This document shows, in pieces, positions 7,998 to 17,247 of a stretch of DNA of 46,174 nt (positions are counted from its first letter, which is position 1; the number at the start of each line of letters is the position of its first letter). The stretch lies in contig JABDOQ010000036.1 in the NCBI GenBank assembly GCA_013043165.1, positions 1-46,174 on the forward strand, read 5' to 3'. The stretch is from Woeseiaceae bacterium. GTDB taxonomy: Bacteria > Pseudomonadota > Gammaproteobacteria > Steroidobacterales > Woeseiaceae. A model generated the notes under the pieces. It ran no database searches and was not told the origin of the DNA. It was given only the letters and a program-made list of their open reading frames with translations. A program made the translations under genes and the position numbers.

Positions 7998-8720
7998 TTA
8001 GCTTACAGACGCAATGGCCTCATTCTGAGCAACAATGATGTCGCTGATTCCGGCGCGCGCCAGGCTGATCATCGTGCTGAACTCGTCGTCGGTGAAGGCA
8101 TGACCTTCCGCCGTACCCTGTACCTCGATAAATCGGCCCGCATCGTTCATGACGATGTTCATGTCCGTTTCGGCCTCGGCGTCTTCCGCGTAGTCGAGAT
8201 CGAGTACCGGCGTGCCACGATAGATGCCGACCGAGATGGCGGCTACCTGCCCGTAAAGCGGCGTCTTCCTGATTCCACCGGCTTTCGCGAGCCTGTTCAT
8301 GGCGATGGCGAGCGCAACGTAGGCTCCGCTGATCGACGCCGTGCGTGTACCGCCGTCGGCCTGGATGACGTCGCAATCCAGCATTACAGATCGCTCGCCG
8401 AGGGCTTCCAGGTCTGTAACAGCGCGCAGCGAGCGACCGATAAGACGCTGAATCTCGACGGTTCGCCCGCCCTGCTTGCCGCGTGAAGCCTCACGACCCG
8501 AGCGCGTGTGCGTCGCCCTCGGCAACATGCCGTATTCGCCGGTTACCCATCCACGGCCCGTATTGCGCATCCAGCCGGGAACGCGATCTTCGATACTCGC
8601 CGTGCACAGCACCTGCGTATCGCCAAACGTCGCGAGGACGCTGCCCTCGGCGTGTTTCGTAAAATCGGGAATGAAGCGCAGCTCGCGCATTTGTGACGCA
8701 TCGCGACCACTGGGGCGCAT
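7998..8720 (-). CDS. rph: Ribonuclease PH
   Basis: Phosphorolytic 3'-to-5' exoribonuclease that trims tRNA 3' ends. The 240 residues match the family length. The start [16 protein letters not shown] is typical, followed by [12 protein letters not shown], the [17 protein letters not shown] block and the phosphate-binding RxxQIGRSLR-type helix, here [29 protein letters not shown] is the family signature. The C-terminus is full length, unlike the frameshifted copy in E. coli K-12. A clear ribosome binding site AGGAGAG precedes the ATG at 8720. It is the first gene of rph-rdgB-hemW, 25 bp after the PP2C gene stop, and may be co-transcribed with it. Confidence 0.97.
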   Translation of the reverse strand: MRPSGRDASQMRELRFIPDFTKHAEGSVLATFGDTQVLCTASIEDRVPGWMRNTGRGWVTGEYGMLPRATHTRSGREASRGKQGGRTVEIQRLIGRSLRAVTDLEALGERSVMLDCDVIQADGGTRTASISGAYVALAIAMNRLAKAGGIRKTPLYGQVAAISVGIYRGTPVLDLDYAEDAEAETDMNIVMNDAGRFIEVQGTAEGHAFTDDEFSTMISLARAGISDIIVAQNEAIASVS

Positions 8721-8745
8721 GATTACTCTCCTGCTGTCAGCCAGA

Positions 8746-9501
8746 CTAGCCGAGCCACCTTAACGCGGTGCCCGTCGTATTGTCACTGTAGGGAGAATTG
8801 ACGCTCAGCGCCTTTATGCTCAGTGCTTTAAGATTTTCGACGATTTTGTCTGCGTCGTCGCCGTCGCCGAATGCACCGATTTCCGCCATGTCGTCGTCTT
8901 TCAGTCCCGACCACAGGCCGTCCGAGCAGGCAAGCAGGACGTCGCCCGGGGCAAGTTGGATGCGACTCGTTATGCTCATGTCCGGTACCGGGGCGTCGCC
9001 GCCAATGCAACACTCAACAAAATTGCGCATCGGATGGTCGCTGGCTTCTGCCTCAGTGATGGCGCCCTCCTGAATCAGCACTTCGACGTGGCTGTGATCG
9101 CGTGAACGATTCAACACGCGCTGGTCCCGAACCTGGTAGATGCGGCTGTCGCCAATGTGTGCCCAGAACGCCCCGCCTTCCTGCACGAGGCAGATCGCGC
9201 AGGTTGCCCTTGGTCGAAAATCGACGGCCAGGTCCTCGCCAAGACCGACGACTTCATCGTGCGCGCGTGACAACGCCATATACAGAAAGCCCTGCGGGTC
9301 GAACACGGGCAACGTCGATGCCATGAAAAGATCCTGCACCACCTTGAGGCCGGTCTCTGCCGCACGAGCCCCGTCCGAATGACCGCCCATGCCGTCAAAT
9401 ACGAGCATCATCGCTGCTTCGTCGGCAACGACGACAGCCGCCCGGTCCTGGTTATCTTTGCGGTCACCGAGTGCTGAGACTTTTGCGTATTCGATTTGCA
9501 T
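8746..9501 (-). CDS. PP2C-family serine/threonine protein phosphatase
   Basis: A 251-residue metal-dependent phosphatase from the ATG at 9501 ([20 protein letters not shown]). It has the PP2C metal-binding aspartates in [23 protein letters not shown] and SDNTT, plus GDSRIYQV. It is a soluble single domain without membrane segments, like Stp/PrpC phosphatases that oppose Hanks-type kinases. No kinase gene is visible in the window. A TTG ten codons upstream would extend the frame, but the ATG begins at the usual family N-terminus, although its ribosome binding site is weak. It lies divergent to yicC and upstream of rph. Confidence 0.9.
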   Translation of the reverse strand: MQIEYAKVSALGDRKDNQDRAAVVVADEAAMMLVFDGMGGHSDGARAAETGLKVVQDLFMASTLPVFDPQGFLYMALSRAHDEVVGLGEDLAVDFRPRATCAICLVQEGGAFWAHIGDSRIYQVRDQRVLNRSRDHSHVEVLIQEGAITEAEASDHPMRNFVECCIGGDAPVPDMSITSRIQLAPGDVLLACSDGLWSGLKDDDMAEIGAFGDGDDADKIVENLKALSIKALSVNSPYSDNTTGTALRWLG

Positions 9502-9614
9502 GGCGTAAGGGTAGCCTTGATTAGCCTTCAACAGTGGCCACAGCTTAGAATGACGGTCCCCGGAAAAACGTGACCGAGGCGGCAGACTGCGCCGTTACCA
9601 GGAGAAGGATACTG

Positions 9615-10481
9615 ATGTTACACAGTATGACAGGCTTCGCGCGAGAGTCAGTTGAGACTGGCATCGGTACCCTGACGTGGGAAATACGCGCGGTCAATCA
9701 TCGCTACCTGGACCTTCAGTTCAAGATTCCCGACGAGCTGCGACCGAAGGAGCAGCTGTTCCGCCAGCAGGCGAGTGCCGTTCTCGGCAGGGGCAAGGTC
9801 GAGTGCTCCCTCTATTTTCGTCGTGGGGTACATCAGGAAAACGAGCTGCAGCTGGACAAGGGCCTCGTCGAGTTGATCGGCCATCGAATTTCCGAGTTGA
9901 CTGCAAAACTTCCTAATGTCGCCGCGGTCAATCCGATCGAGATTCTTCGCTGGCCGGGCGTCGTGCTGCAGACCGAAATCGATACCGAACCATTGTTTGA
10001 GCAAGCCACGGAACTGCTGCACAAAGCACTTGCTGCCATCGAGACTATGCGGGCGAGTGAAGGCGATCGGATTACCGAGATGCTCAGGTTACGTTGCGCC
10101 GACATCGAAACGATTTCGGCCAGCGTTCAGAAGCGCATGCCCGAGGTACTTGCGGCAACACGGACCAGGCAAAAAGAACGAATCGAGAAACTCGATATTG
10201 AAGCGGATCCTGCACGGCTCGAGGTCGAGCTGGCTTTAATCGCACAAAAAATCGATGTCGACGAAGAGCTCGACAGACTGCAAAGCCACCTCGTCGAAAT
10301 TCAGCAAGTTTTGAACCAGGATAAACCCGTTGGCCGACGCCTCGACTTCCTTATGCAGGAACTGAATCGCGAGGCCAATACGCTCGGCTCGAAGTCCGCG
10401 GACGCCGAAACCACCAAGGCGGCCGTTGATCTGAAAGTCCTGATCGAACAGATGCGCGAACAGATCCAAAACGTCGAGTAG
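9615..10481 (+). CDS. yicC: YicC/YloC-family endoribonuclease
   Basis: The 288-residue protein starts MLHSMTGFARE; the MTGFA(R/G) opening and the ending with ANTLGSKSAD and LIEQMREQIQNVE are family hallmarks. The N-terminal domain contains VNHRYLDLQFKIPDELR and the C-terminal domain (DUF1732) RLDFLMQELNREANT. E. coli YicC was recently described as an endoribonuclease acting on RNAs such as RyhB. The start is chosen at 9615 because AGGAGAAGGA lies at ideal distance; an upstream in-frame codon at 9570 has none. It precedes gmk by 6 bp, the common yicC-gmk-rpoZ-spoT order. TAGAAT at 9546-9551 may be the -10 of its promoter. Confidence 0.93.
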   Translation: MLHSMTGFARESVETGIGTLTWEIRAVNHRYLDLQFKIPDELRPKEQLFRQQASAVLGRGKVECSLYFRRGVHQENELQLDKGLVELIGHRISELTAKLPNVAAVNPIEILRWPGVVLQTEIDTEPLFEQATELLHKALAAIETMRASEGDRITEMLRLRCADIETISASVQKRMPEVLAATRTRQKERIEKLDIEADPARLEVELALIAQKIDVDEELDRLQSHLVEIQQVLNQDKPVGRRLDFLMQELNREANTLGSKSADAETTKAAVDLKVLIEQMREQIQNVE

Positions 10482-10487
10482 GTTCGG

Positions 10488-11108
10488 GTGGCAACAAACA
10501 ACGCGAAGCTGTTTGTGATTGCGGCACCCTCGGGTGCCGGCAAGACGACCATTGTCAAAGCACTCGTTGCTCGCAACCCCGGCCTGCGCTTTTCTATTTC
10601 TTACACGACACGTCAGAAGCGTCGCACGGAAGTAGACGGCGTCGATTATTTCTTTGTCGACTTCGAAGAATTCGAGCGTCTCAATGCCGAGGGGGAGTTA
10701 CTCGAGTTCGCGAAAGTATTCGACAACTACTATGCGACGAGTCGGAGCCAGGTTGAGAAACACCTGGCCGACGGCCGCAACGTCGTGCTCGAAATCGACT
10801 GGCAGGGTGCAAGACAGGTTCGCGCGACCATGCCCGAATGCATCACGATTTTCATATTGCCGCCTTCGCTCGAAGAGCTCGAACGCCGCCTGAGAGACCG
10901 CCGCACCGACAGCCCGGAGGTCATCGAGCGCCGGCTTCACGATGCGCAGAGCGACATGTCGCACTGGGATGAATTCGACTACATCATCATTAACGACAAG
11001 CTCGAGCAGGCCGTTTACGATCTCGAAAGCGTGCTCGAGGGATCAGGCGATTCGTGTGCCCGCTCGAATGTCGCGGTGCGGCGCGTCATTTCAAGAATAA
11101 TCGGCTGA
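10488..11108 (+). CDS. gmk: Guanylate kinase
   Basis: Phosphorylates GMP to GDP, needed for GTP, dGTP and (p)ppGpp supply. The 206 residues start from GTG at 10488, six bases after the yicC stop. The P-loop is APSGAGKT (13-20). The GMP-binding region has SYTTRQKRRTEVDGVDYFFV, and EIDWQGARQVR and RRLRDRRTDSPEVIERRL (lid) follow, ending with NDKLEQAVYDLESVL. The length is normal. Together with rpoZ and spoT downstream it forms the classical gammaproteobacterial group linking guanine nucleotides to the stringent response. Confidence 0.97.
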   Translation: MATNNAKLFVIAAPSGAGKTTIVKALVARNPGLRFSISYTTRQKRRTEVDGVDYFFVDFEEFERLNAEGELLEFAKVFDNYYATSRSQVEKHLADGRNVVLEIDWQGARQVRATMPECITIFILPPSLEELERRLRDRRTDSPEVIERRLHDAQSDMSHWDEFDYIIINDKLEQAVYDLESVLEGSGDSCARSNVAVRRVISRIIG

Positions 11109-11173
11109 GGCTTGTCACCAGGGTCTTTATAACGTTTGGTTATATAGCTTGGCTTTCGGGCTCCGGGCAGGGC

Positions 11174-11179
11174 TAGACT
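11174..11179 (+). promoter_or_regulatory. Putative -10 element TAGACT upstream of rpoZ
   Basis: TAGACT, with TTGGCT at 11149-11154 as a possible -35 (19-nt spacer, longer than ideal). A perfect inverted repeat TATAAC-GTTTG-GTTATA (11128-11144) lies just upstream and could be an operator. The transcript would start about 47 nt before the rpoZ ATG. Confidence 0.3.
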
Positions 11180-11233
11180 CGCAGGCCTCGTCTATGGGTC
11201 CGACCACGATCCGCATGCATAGGAAACTGACAC

Positions 11234-11515
11234 ATGGCCAGAATAACGGTCGAAGACTGCCTGGATAACATCGACAACATATTCGAAATGGTACTCGTTG
11301 CCGCCAAACGCGCACGGCGCCTGGCGCACGGGGCTGACCCGATGGTCGAACTCGAAAACGACAAACCGACGGTTATAGCTTTGCGTGAAATTGCGGAAGG
11401 GCTTGTCACTCCCGCCATTCTCGAAGAGATCGATCAGCCGGCCGCCGAGGAATTGCTGCAGTCCGAAGCGTCCGAAGACATCCTGCCGGTCCGCGGTATT
11501 TCAATCGGCGACTGA
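11234..11515 (+). CDS. rpoZ: RNA polymerase omega subunit
   Basis: The 93-residue protein starts [20 protein letters not shown] and contains [10 protein letters not shown] and the [16 protein letters not shown] block, all diagnostic for omega. It wraps the C-terminal tail of beta-prime and forms part of the ppGpp-binding site 1 on RNA polymerase. GGAAA lies upstream of the ATG. The C-terminal 25 residues are acidic and variable, as usual. It lies between gmk and spoT; the 125-bp gap before it probably contains a promoter. Confidence 0.96.
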   Translation: MARITVEDCLDNIDNIFEMVLVAAKRARRLAHGADPMVELENDKPTVIALREIAEGLVTPAILEEIDQPAAEELLQSEASEDILPVRGISIGD

Positions 11516-11576
11516 AACTCCGTGAAATGCGGCCTGACCAGCCGCGGCAGATTGCCCGTTTTGCGGCTATTACCGC

Positions 11577-11582
11577 TATTAT
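11577..11582 (+). promoter_or_regulatory. Putative -10 element TATTAT immediately before spoT (leaderless arrangement)
   Basis: TATTAT ends 6 nt before the spoT ATG and no ribosome binding site is visible between them. TTGCCC at 11552-11557 is a possible -35 (19-nt spacer). If used, transcription would begin at or next to the A of the start codon. Confidence 0.3.
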
Positions 11583-11588
11583 CGGTGC

Positions 11589-13745
11589 ATGGATTACGCG
11601 GCGACAATTCTGTCCAGGTTCCCCGGCGCCTCGCGGCGGGACCACGGCGTACGGCGTCTCGTTGAGACCCTGAAATCCTACCTGCCCGACGAACAGGTCG
11701 ACCAGATTCTGCGTGCCTACGAATTCGGCGCGAGCGCACACAAGGGGCAGACGCGCAAGTCCGGCGAACCGTATATCACGCACCCCGTTGCCGTGGCCCA
11801 GGAGCTCGCCGACATGCGCCTGGACGCGCAGGCCATTACGGCAGCCATACTGCACGATGTCGTAGAGGATACCTCCGCTTCGCTGGACGACATCGAGGAA
11901 AGCTTTGGCCACGAGGTCGCACAGATCGTGGATGCCGTCAGCAAGCTCGACCAGATTCAGTTCCGCAGCCGCGCCGAGGCACAGGCGGAAAGCTTCCGCA
12001 AAATGATGCTGGCAATGATCGAGGATATTCGCGTCATCCTGGTCAAGCTCTCCGATCGTTTGCACAACATGCAGACGCTGGGCGCGATGCCGGCCGCCAA
12101 GAAGAAGCGCATTGCGCGCGAAACGCTCGATATCTATGCGCCGATCGCGAACCGGCTGGGCATTAACAGCCTCAAGATCAAGCTCGAAGACCTTGGCTTC
12201 AAGCACCTGCACCCGTTGCGTTACCGCGTGTTGGACAGGACGCTCAAGAAAAGCAAAGGATCCCAGCGCCAGATCGTCAAGCGCATCTCCGACGAGTTCA
12301 GCAAGGCCATGGACGAGGAGGGCATCAAGGGCGAGGTGATCGGCCGCGAAAAGCACCTGTACAGCATCTACAGAAAGATGGCCGAAAAAAGGCGGCCTCT
12401 ATCGGACATAGTCGATGTTTACGGTTTCCGCATTATCGTTGACGATGTAAACACCTGTTACCAGACGCTCGGTCTTATTCACGGACTGTACAAACCGATG
12501 CCGGGCCGGTTCAAGGACTACATTGCAATTCCTCGCATCAACGGCTACCAGTCGCTGCACACGACGTTGTTCGGACCCAAGGGCCTGCCGCTCGAAGTCC
12601 AGATTCGCACGCGCCAGATGGACAGGGTTGCCGAAGCCGGCGTCGCGTCTCACTGGATTTACAAGGCCGACGAGAAAACGGATGCGACGCCGCAGCGACG
12701 TGCCCGCGAATGGCTCTCCAACCTCGCCGAAATCCAGCAGTCCGGCACGTCTGAAGAATTTCTCGAAAGCGTCAAGGTCGACCTGTTCCCTGACAAGATT
12801 TATGTATTCACGCCCAAGGGCGACATTATGCCGCTGCCGAAAGGGGCAACTACCGTCGACTTTGCTTATGCGGTGCATACTGACATCGGCGATCGCTGCG
12901 TTGCAGCCAAGATCGATCGTGCGCTGGTACCGCTCAGGACCCCTTTGCAGAACGGTCAGACGGTCGAAATTGTCACCGCACGGGGCGCCAAACCAAATCC
13001 GAACTGGCTGACCTTCGTTCGTTCGGCCAAGGCACGAACGGCGATACGCAATCATATGAAAAACCTTCGGTCGTCAGAATCGATCGACATTGGCAAGCGA
13101 CTGCTCGACAAATCCCTCAAAGACGAGGGCTCATCGCTGCGCAAAATCGGCAAGGTGCGCATGGCCAGCGCGCTCGCAGAACTGGGCCTCGACAGCGCCA
13201 AGGAACTGTTTGAACAGCTGGGCCTGGGGAAGCGACTGGCGCCCCTCACGGCCCGAATCCTTGTCGGAACGGGTGACGAGGACTCGAGCGATGACAGCGT
13301 AACCGGACTCGTGATAGCCGGTACCGAAGGCATGGTCATTAGCTACGCCAAGTGCTGCCACCCGATTCCCGGCGACGTCGTAATGGGCTATCTCACGGCC
13401 GGACGCGGTGTCGTGATTCACAGGAATACCTGCGGCAACCTCAGTAATTTCCGCAAGCAGCCGGAAAAGTGGATTGCCGTTACCTGGGAGAAGAACATCG
13501 AGCGTGAATTCACCTGCCAGATTCAAACCGAAACGCACAATCGGACCGGCGTGCTGGCGGAGGTCGCCGCGACGATTGCAGACTGCGGCTCGAATATCGA
13601 ACAGGTCGAGGTTCTTGGGCGTCACGATGACTGCTCCGTTCTCTCCTTCCTGTTAAGCGTCAAGGACCGCAGTCATCTCGCGCGAATCATGCGCAACGTT
13701 CGCAAAATGCCGAACGTATTGCGAGTTTCGCGCGATTGCGCATAG
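11589..13745 (+). CDS. spoT: Bifunctional (p)ppGpp synthetase/hydrolase SpoT
   Basis: The 718-residue RelA/SpoT homologue has an intact hydrolase domain: the HD pair His89-Asp90 in ILHDVVEDT, and [12 protein letters not shown]. The synthetase domain has [29 protein letters not shown] and [18 protein letters not shown] domain ([16 protein letters not shown]), a zinc-finger-like region ([11 protein letters not shown]) and a C-terminal ACT domain ([23 protein letters not shown]) follow. Both activities are expected, as in E. coli SpoT. No clear ribosome binding site precedes the ATG, while a -10-like TATTAT lies 6 nt upstream. The gene follows rpoZ by 73 bp. Confidence 0.97.
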   Translation: MDYAATILSRFPGASRRDHGVRRLVETLKSYLPDEQVDQILRAYEFGASAHKGQTRKSGEPYITHPVAVAQELADMRLDAQAITAAILHDVVEDTSASLDDIEESFGHEVAQIVDAVSKLDQIQFRSRAEAQAESFRKMMLAMIEDIRVILVKLSDRLHNMQTLGAMPAAKKKRIARETLDIYAPIANRLGINSLKIKLEDLGFKHLHPLRYRVLDRTLKKSKGSQRQIVKRISDEFSKAMDEEGIKGEVIGREKHLYSIYRKMAEKRRPLSDIVDVYGFRIIVDDVNTCYQTLGLIHGLYKPMPGRFKDYIAIPRINGYQSLHTTLFGPKGLPLEVQIRTRQMDRVAEAGVASHWIYKADEKTDATPQRRAREWLSNLAEIQQSGTSEEFLESVKVDLFPDKIYVFTPKGDIMPLPKGATTVDFAYAVHTDIGDRCVAAKIDRALVPLRTPLQNGQTVEIVTARGAKPNPNWLTFVRSAKARTAIRNHMKNLRSSESIDIGKRLLDKSLKDEGSSLRKIGKVRMASALAELGLDSAKELFEQLGLGKRLAPLTARILVGTGDEDSSDDSVTGLVIAGTEGMVISYAKCCHPIPGDVVMGYLTAGRGVVIHRNTCGNLSNFRKQPEKWIAVTWEKNIEREFTCQIQTETHNRTGVLAEVAATIADCGSNIEQVEVLGRHDDCSVLSFLLSVKDRSHLARIMRNVRKMPNVLRVSRDCA

Positions 13746-13776
13746 CCGACAGTTTTTCGATTTCAGGAAATACAAA

Positions 13777-14160
13777 ATGAGCAAGCAGGCAATTCATACA
13801 GACAGTGCACCGGCCGCGATCGGCACTTACTCGCAGGCCACAGCTGCCGGCAGTCTCGTATTCCTTTCCGGCCAGATCCCGCTTGTCCCCGCGACGATGG
13901 AAATCGTCGACGGCGACTTCGAGGCTCGTGCGCGGCAAGTGTTTTCAAATCTCGACGCCGTTGCCAACGCCGCGGGCGGCAGCCTGAATGATGCGGTCAA
14001 GATCACGGTTTTTCTGACGAACCTCGACAATTTCGCAACCGTCAACGCGGTCATGGAAGACTTTTTCGAGCGGCCTTTCCCGGCGCGCGCCGCGGTCGGT
14101 GTTGCGTCGCTGCCCAAAGGCGTCGACGTTGAGGCCGATGCGATAATCTCGCTCGCGTAG
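13777..14160 (+). CDS. ridA: RidA-family reactive intermediate (enamine/imine) deaminase
   Basis: Hydrolyses 2-aminoacrylate and related enamine/imine intermediates released by PLP enzymes. The 127-residue length is that of the YjgF/YER057c/UK114 family. Motifs are [20 protein letters not shown] near the start, [17 protein letters not shown] in the middle and the [14 protein letters not shown] signature whose arginine binds the substrate carboxylate, then VEADAI. It has a clear ribosome binding site, CAGGAAAT. It lies directly behind spoT (31-bp gap), an order also seen in other gammaproteobacteria. Its TAG stop codon lies inside the left arm of a REP element. Confidence 0.95.
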   Translation: MSKQAIHTDSAPAAIGTYSQATAAGSLVFLSGQIPLVPATMEIVDGDFEARARQVFSNLDAVANAAGGSLNDAVKITVFLTNLDNFATVNAVMEDFFERPFPARAAVGVASLPKGVDVEADAIISLA

Positions 14161-14236
14161 GAGCGGCCCTTGGCCGCGACTGTGCAAAGCGGCCTGACGG
14201 CCGCCGTGACGCTTCGCGGCCAAGGGCCGCTCCTGC
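14157..14236. repeat. REP-like palindromic element, GTAGGAG family, copy 2, overlapping the ridA stop
   Basis: The outer arms, 14159-14179 and 14214-14234, are perfect 21-bp inverted repeats; the left arm begins AGGAGCGGCCCTTGG. A nested perfect hairpin GCGGCC-TGAC-GGCCGC occupies 14189-14204. The left arm includes the TAG stop of ridA (14158-14160), so insertion may have created or replaced the end of that gene. In mRNA it would form a very stable structure between ridA and recG. Confidence 0.85.
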
Positions 14237-14254
14237 ACAAGAAGAACACGAATA

Positions 14255-16327
14255 ATGGATATGGAATCTCCGCTAACATGCCTGAAGGGCGTCGGGCCAG
14301 CGCTTGCCCGAAAGCTCGAGAAGCTCGGGCTTTTTTGCGTTGAGGATCTGCTGTTCCTGCTGCCGCTGCGTTATGAGGATCGGACTCAGCTTGTAAAGAT
14401 CGGCGCTATCGTTGCCGGCAGCCGCTGCCTCGTAAGCGGCGAGGTGCTGCTTTCGGAAACCGTCTATCGAGGTCGACGCAACCTGCTGGTTCGCATCAGC
14501 GACGGCAGCGGTCAGCTGACGCTGCGCTTCTTTCACTTTTCGCGACAGCAACAGGCACAATTTCACGCGGGCACCGCCGTTACCTGCTTCGGCGAAGTTC
14601 GGCGCGGCTCGGCAGGCTTCGAGATGATTCATCCTGAGTATCGCATCTTGCGTGAGAACCAGGAGGCGGCGACAGCAGATTCTCTAACGCCGATTTACCC
14701 AGCGACAGAGGGCGTACAGCAAGGACGTCTGCGCAACCTGACTGACCAGGCGCTGCGTTTCATGCAGGAAACCCCTCCTGTCGAGCTGCTTCCCGCACAT
14801 GTCACGACAAGGCTCGGCATGCCCTCACTCGCCGCTGCCATTGAATACCTGCACCGGCCGCCGCCCGACGCGGATGTGCAGCAGTTGTTGCACGGTCGAC
14901 ATCCTTGCCAGCAGCGGCTTGCTTTTGAAGAACTGCTTGCGCATTACCTGAGCTTGCGGCGCCTGCGAGCGCTCGCCCAAACGGAAGATGCGCCCGCACT
15001 GACCGGCGGTGAACCCGAGGTCGGCCGCTTTATCGATGATCTGCCGTTCGAACTGACGCGCGCTCAGCAACGTGTCATCAAAGAAATACTTGCCGATCTG
15101 TCCGCACCGCACCCGATGATGCGCCTGATCCAGGGCGATGTCGGTTCCGGCAAGACGGTCGTTGCCGCGATCGCCTGTCTGAAGGCAATTGCCTGCGGAG
15201 TCCAGGCTGCGATCATGGCGCCTACCGAGATCCTGGCCGAGCAACACTGGCGCAATTTCTCCGCCTGGTTTCGCCCACTCGACATCGAGCCTGCCTGGCT
15301 AAGCGGCAGCCAGCGCGCGGCCGCACGCCGCGAATCACTGCAATCCATCGCGGACGGCGCTGCAAAACTCGTTGTTGGCACACATGCGCTGTTCCAGGAG
15401 GGTGTGGAATTCGACCGTCTTGGCCTCGTCATCATCGATGAGCAGCATCGCTTTGGCGTGCACCAGCGCATGGCGCTGCGTGACAAGGGAGTATCGGAGG
15501 AGGGTCATCCACATCAACTCGTGATGACGGCGACGCCCATACCGCGAACGCTGGCAATGGCGGCTTACGCCGACCTCGATACCTCCGTCATCGATGAACT
15601 GCCGCCGGGCCGCCAGCCCGTTTCAACCATCGCCGTTCCTGATTCGCGCCGTGGTGAGATCGTCGAGCGCGTCCGGTCGGCGTGCGCATCCGGCCAGCAA
15701 GCCTATTGGGTGTGCCCGCTCATCGAGGAATCCGAGCTGCTTGACTACCAGGCAGCCGAGGCCAGCTATCAAATGCTGACTGAGGCTCTGCCGGACCTGC
15801 ATGTGGGACTGGTGCATGGGCGTATGCGGCCCGCCGAGAAGGAGCGCGGTATGCAGGCCTTTAAAGAGGGCCTTATTCAGCTGCTCGTTGCGACGACGGT
15901 TATCGAGGTCGGCGTGGACGTGCCAAATGCCAGTCTCATGATCATCGAGAACGCAGAGCGCATGGGGCTTTCCCAGCTACACCAGTTGCGCGGGCGCGTC
16001 GGGCGGGGCTCCCGACAAAGTCACTGCGTACTCTTGTACAAGCCGCCGCTTGGGCGAATCGCAAAAGAACGTCTCGCGGTATTGCGCGACACCAATGATG
16101 GTTTTATCGTCGCACAGCGCGACCTGGAGCTGCGCGGTCCCGGTGAACTGCTCGGCACGCGGCAAACCGGTTTGCCGGACTACCGCATTGCAAACCTCGT
16201 TCGCGACGCCGAGCTGATGCCGCAAGTGCAGGTCACGGCGGAAACTATGCGAACTTCTTCAGACACGAACGCTGTCGCAATCGTACGTCGCTGGCTCGGC
16301 GATACGCGAAAATACGGCAAAGTGTAG
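14255..16327 (+). CDS. recG: ATP-dependent DNA helicase RecG
   Basis: Branch-migration helicase acting on stalled forks and Holliday junctions. The 690 residues begin with the wedge/OB region (LTCLKGVGPALARKLEKLG, a helix-hairpin-helix-like start). The superfamily 2 motifs follow: GDVGSGKTVVA (Walker A), PTEILAEQHW, DEQHRFGV (Walker B, DEQH), TATPIPRTLAM, then ATTVIEVGVDVPNA and QLRGRVGRG. The C-terminal block GPGELLGTRQTGLPDYRIANL is RecG-specific. The start could be ATG 14255 or ATG 14261; both are poorly served by a ribosome binding site and both lie just after the REP hairpin. The gene ends 10 bp before ubiA. Confidence 0.97.
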   Translation: MDMESPLTCLKGVGPALARKLEKLGLFCVEDLLFLLPLRYEDRTQLVKIGAIVAGSRCLVSGEVLLSETVYRGRRNLLVRISDGSGQLTLRFFHFSRQQQAQFHAGTAVTCFGEVRRGSAGFEMIHPEYRILRENQEAATADSLTPIYPATEGVQQGRLRNLTDQALRFMQETPPVELLPAHVTTRLGMPSLAAAIEYLHRPPPDADVQQLLHGRHPCQQRLAFEELLAHYLSLRRLRALAQTEDAPALTGGEPEVGRFIDDLPFELTRAQQRVIKEILADLSAPHPMMRLIQGDVGSGKTVVAAIACLKAIACGVQAAIMAPTEILAEQHWRNFSAWFRPLDIEPAWLSGSQRAAARRESLQSIADGAAKLVVGTHALFQEGVEFDRLGLVIIDEQHRFGVHQRMALRDKGVSEEGHPHQLVMTATPIPRTLAMAAYADLDTSVIDELPPGRQPVSTIAVPDSRRGEIVERVRSACASGQQAYWVCPLIEESELLDYQAAEASYQMLTEALPDLHVGLVHGRMRPAEKERGMQAFKEGLIQLLVATTVIEVGVDVPNASLMIIENAERMGLSQLHQLRGRVGRGSRQSHCVLLYKPPLGRIAKERLAVLRDTNDGFIVAQRDLELRGPGELLGTRQTGLPDYRIANLVRDAELMPQVQVTAETMRTSSDTNAVAIVRRWLGDTRKYGKV

Positions 16328-16330
16328 ACT
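16325..16330 (+). promoter_or_regulatory. Putative -10 element TAGACT before ubiA
   Basis: TAGACT begins with the recG stop codon and ends 7 nt before the ubiA ATG, the same spacing as before trkA. I see no good -35 at 16-18 nt. It is listed because of the repeated arrangement; it could be chance. Confidence 0.2.
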
Positions 16331-16337
16331 TGGAATT

Positions 16338-17246
16338 ATGAAGCCCGTGCACGCCAATACGTTTAAACCCCTGCTCGTCAGCCAGCTGCGCAACTATGGC
16401 AAGCTCATGCGCCTCGACAAACCAATCGGCATCTGGCTGCTGCTTTGGCCGACACTGTGGGCACTGTGGCTCGCCGGAAACGGCATTCCCGACCAGGGTC
16501 TGTTCGTTGTTTTTGTTCTTGGTGTCGTCGTTATGCGTTCGGCGGGCTGCGTATTGAACGATTACGCCGATCGCAAAATCGACCCCTATGTTGAGCGCAC
16601 GAGAACGCGTCCAATCGCCTCCGGCGCCGTCGCGCCCATGGAGGCGCTGACGTTGTTCGCCGCGCTCGGTCTGATTGCCGTCGGGCTCGCGAGCATGCTC
16701 AACACGCCGGCGCGACTGCTCGCCATCGTCGGTGCCGGACTGACCATCGCGTATCCATTCGTCAAGCGCGTCCTGTCGATTCCACAGTTCGTGCTCGGCG
16801 CGGCCTTCGGGTGGGGCGTGCCGATGGCGTTTGCCGCGCAAACCGGCACCATCCCGGAACTTGCCTGGCTGGTCTTCGGCACGGCAATGATCTGGGCCGT
16901 CATTTACGATACGTTTTACGCCATGGTGGATCGCGAGGATGATAAAAAAATCGGCGTCAAATCGACGGCCATACTGTTCGGCGAAGTCGATCTGTTTGTT
17001 ATCGGCGGCCTGCAGGTACTGATGCTATTCGCGCTGGTCCTGATCGGCTATCGCGCAGAACTCGGGTTCTGGTACTACCTGTCCGTCGCGATCGCCGCCG
17101 CCCTCATGGGCTGGCACCAGTGGCTCGCACGCGACCGGCAACCAGCGGGTTGTTTCGCCGCCTTCCTGCACAATCATTTCATCGGTATGGTGGTGTTCGT
17201 CGGTATCGTGCTTCACTACACGTTTAGCCAAACCGGTGCAGGCTGA
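16338..17246 (+). CDS. ubiA: 4-hydroxybenzoate polyprenyltransferase
   Basis: Membrane prenyltransferase that attaches the polyprenyl tail to 4-hydroxybenzoate in ubiquinone synthesis. The 302 residues contain about eight to nine hydrophobic segments. Two Asp-rich prenyl-diphosphate-binding motifs are present: NDYADRKIDPYVERTRTRP and DREDDKKIGVKST. The early segment GIWLLLWPTLWALW is typical of UbiA rather than the heme O or chlorophyll members. No ubiC is adjacent. It follows recG by 10 bp and its stop is 1 bp from the end of the convergent comF gene, so there is no room for a separate terminator. Confidence 0.95.
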   Translation: MKPVHANTFKPLLVSQLRNYGKLMRLDKPIGIWLLLWPTLWALWLAGNGIPDQGLFVVFVLGVVVMRSAGCVLNDYADRKIDPYVERTRTRPIASGAVAPMEALTLFAALGLIAVGLASMLNTPARLLAIVGAGLTIAYPFVKRVLSIPQFVLGAAFGWGVPMAFAAQTGTIPELAWLVFGTAMIWAVIYDTFYAMVDREDDKKIGVKSTAILFGEVDLFVIGGLQVLMLFALVLIGYRAELGFWYYLSVAIAAALMGWHQWLARDRQPAGCFAAFLHNHFIGMVVFVGIVLHYTFSQTGAG

Positions 17247-17247
17247 G

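Noticed and set aside
11128..11144. Intrinsic terminator for gmk (TATAAC-GTTTG-GTTATA)
   Set aside because: The 6-bp AT-rich stem is too weak and lacks a following T run. An operator for the rpoZ promoter is more plausible but unproven.
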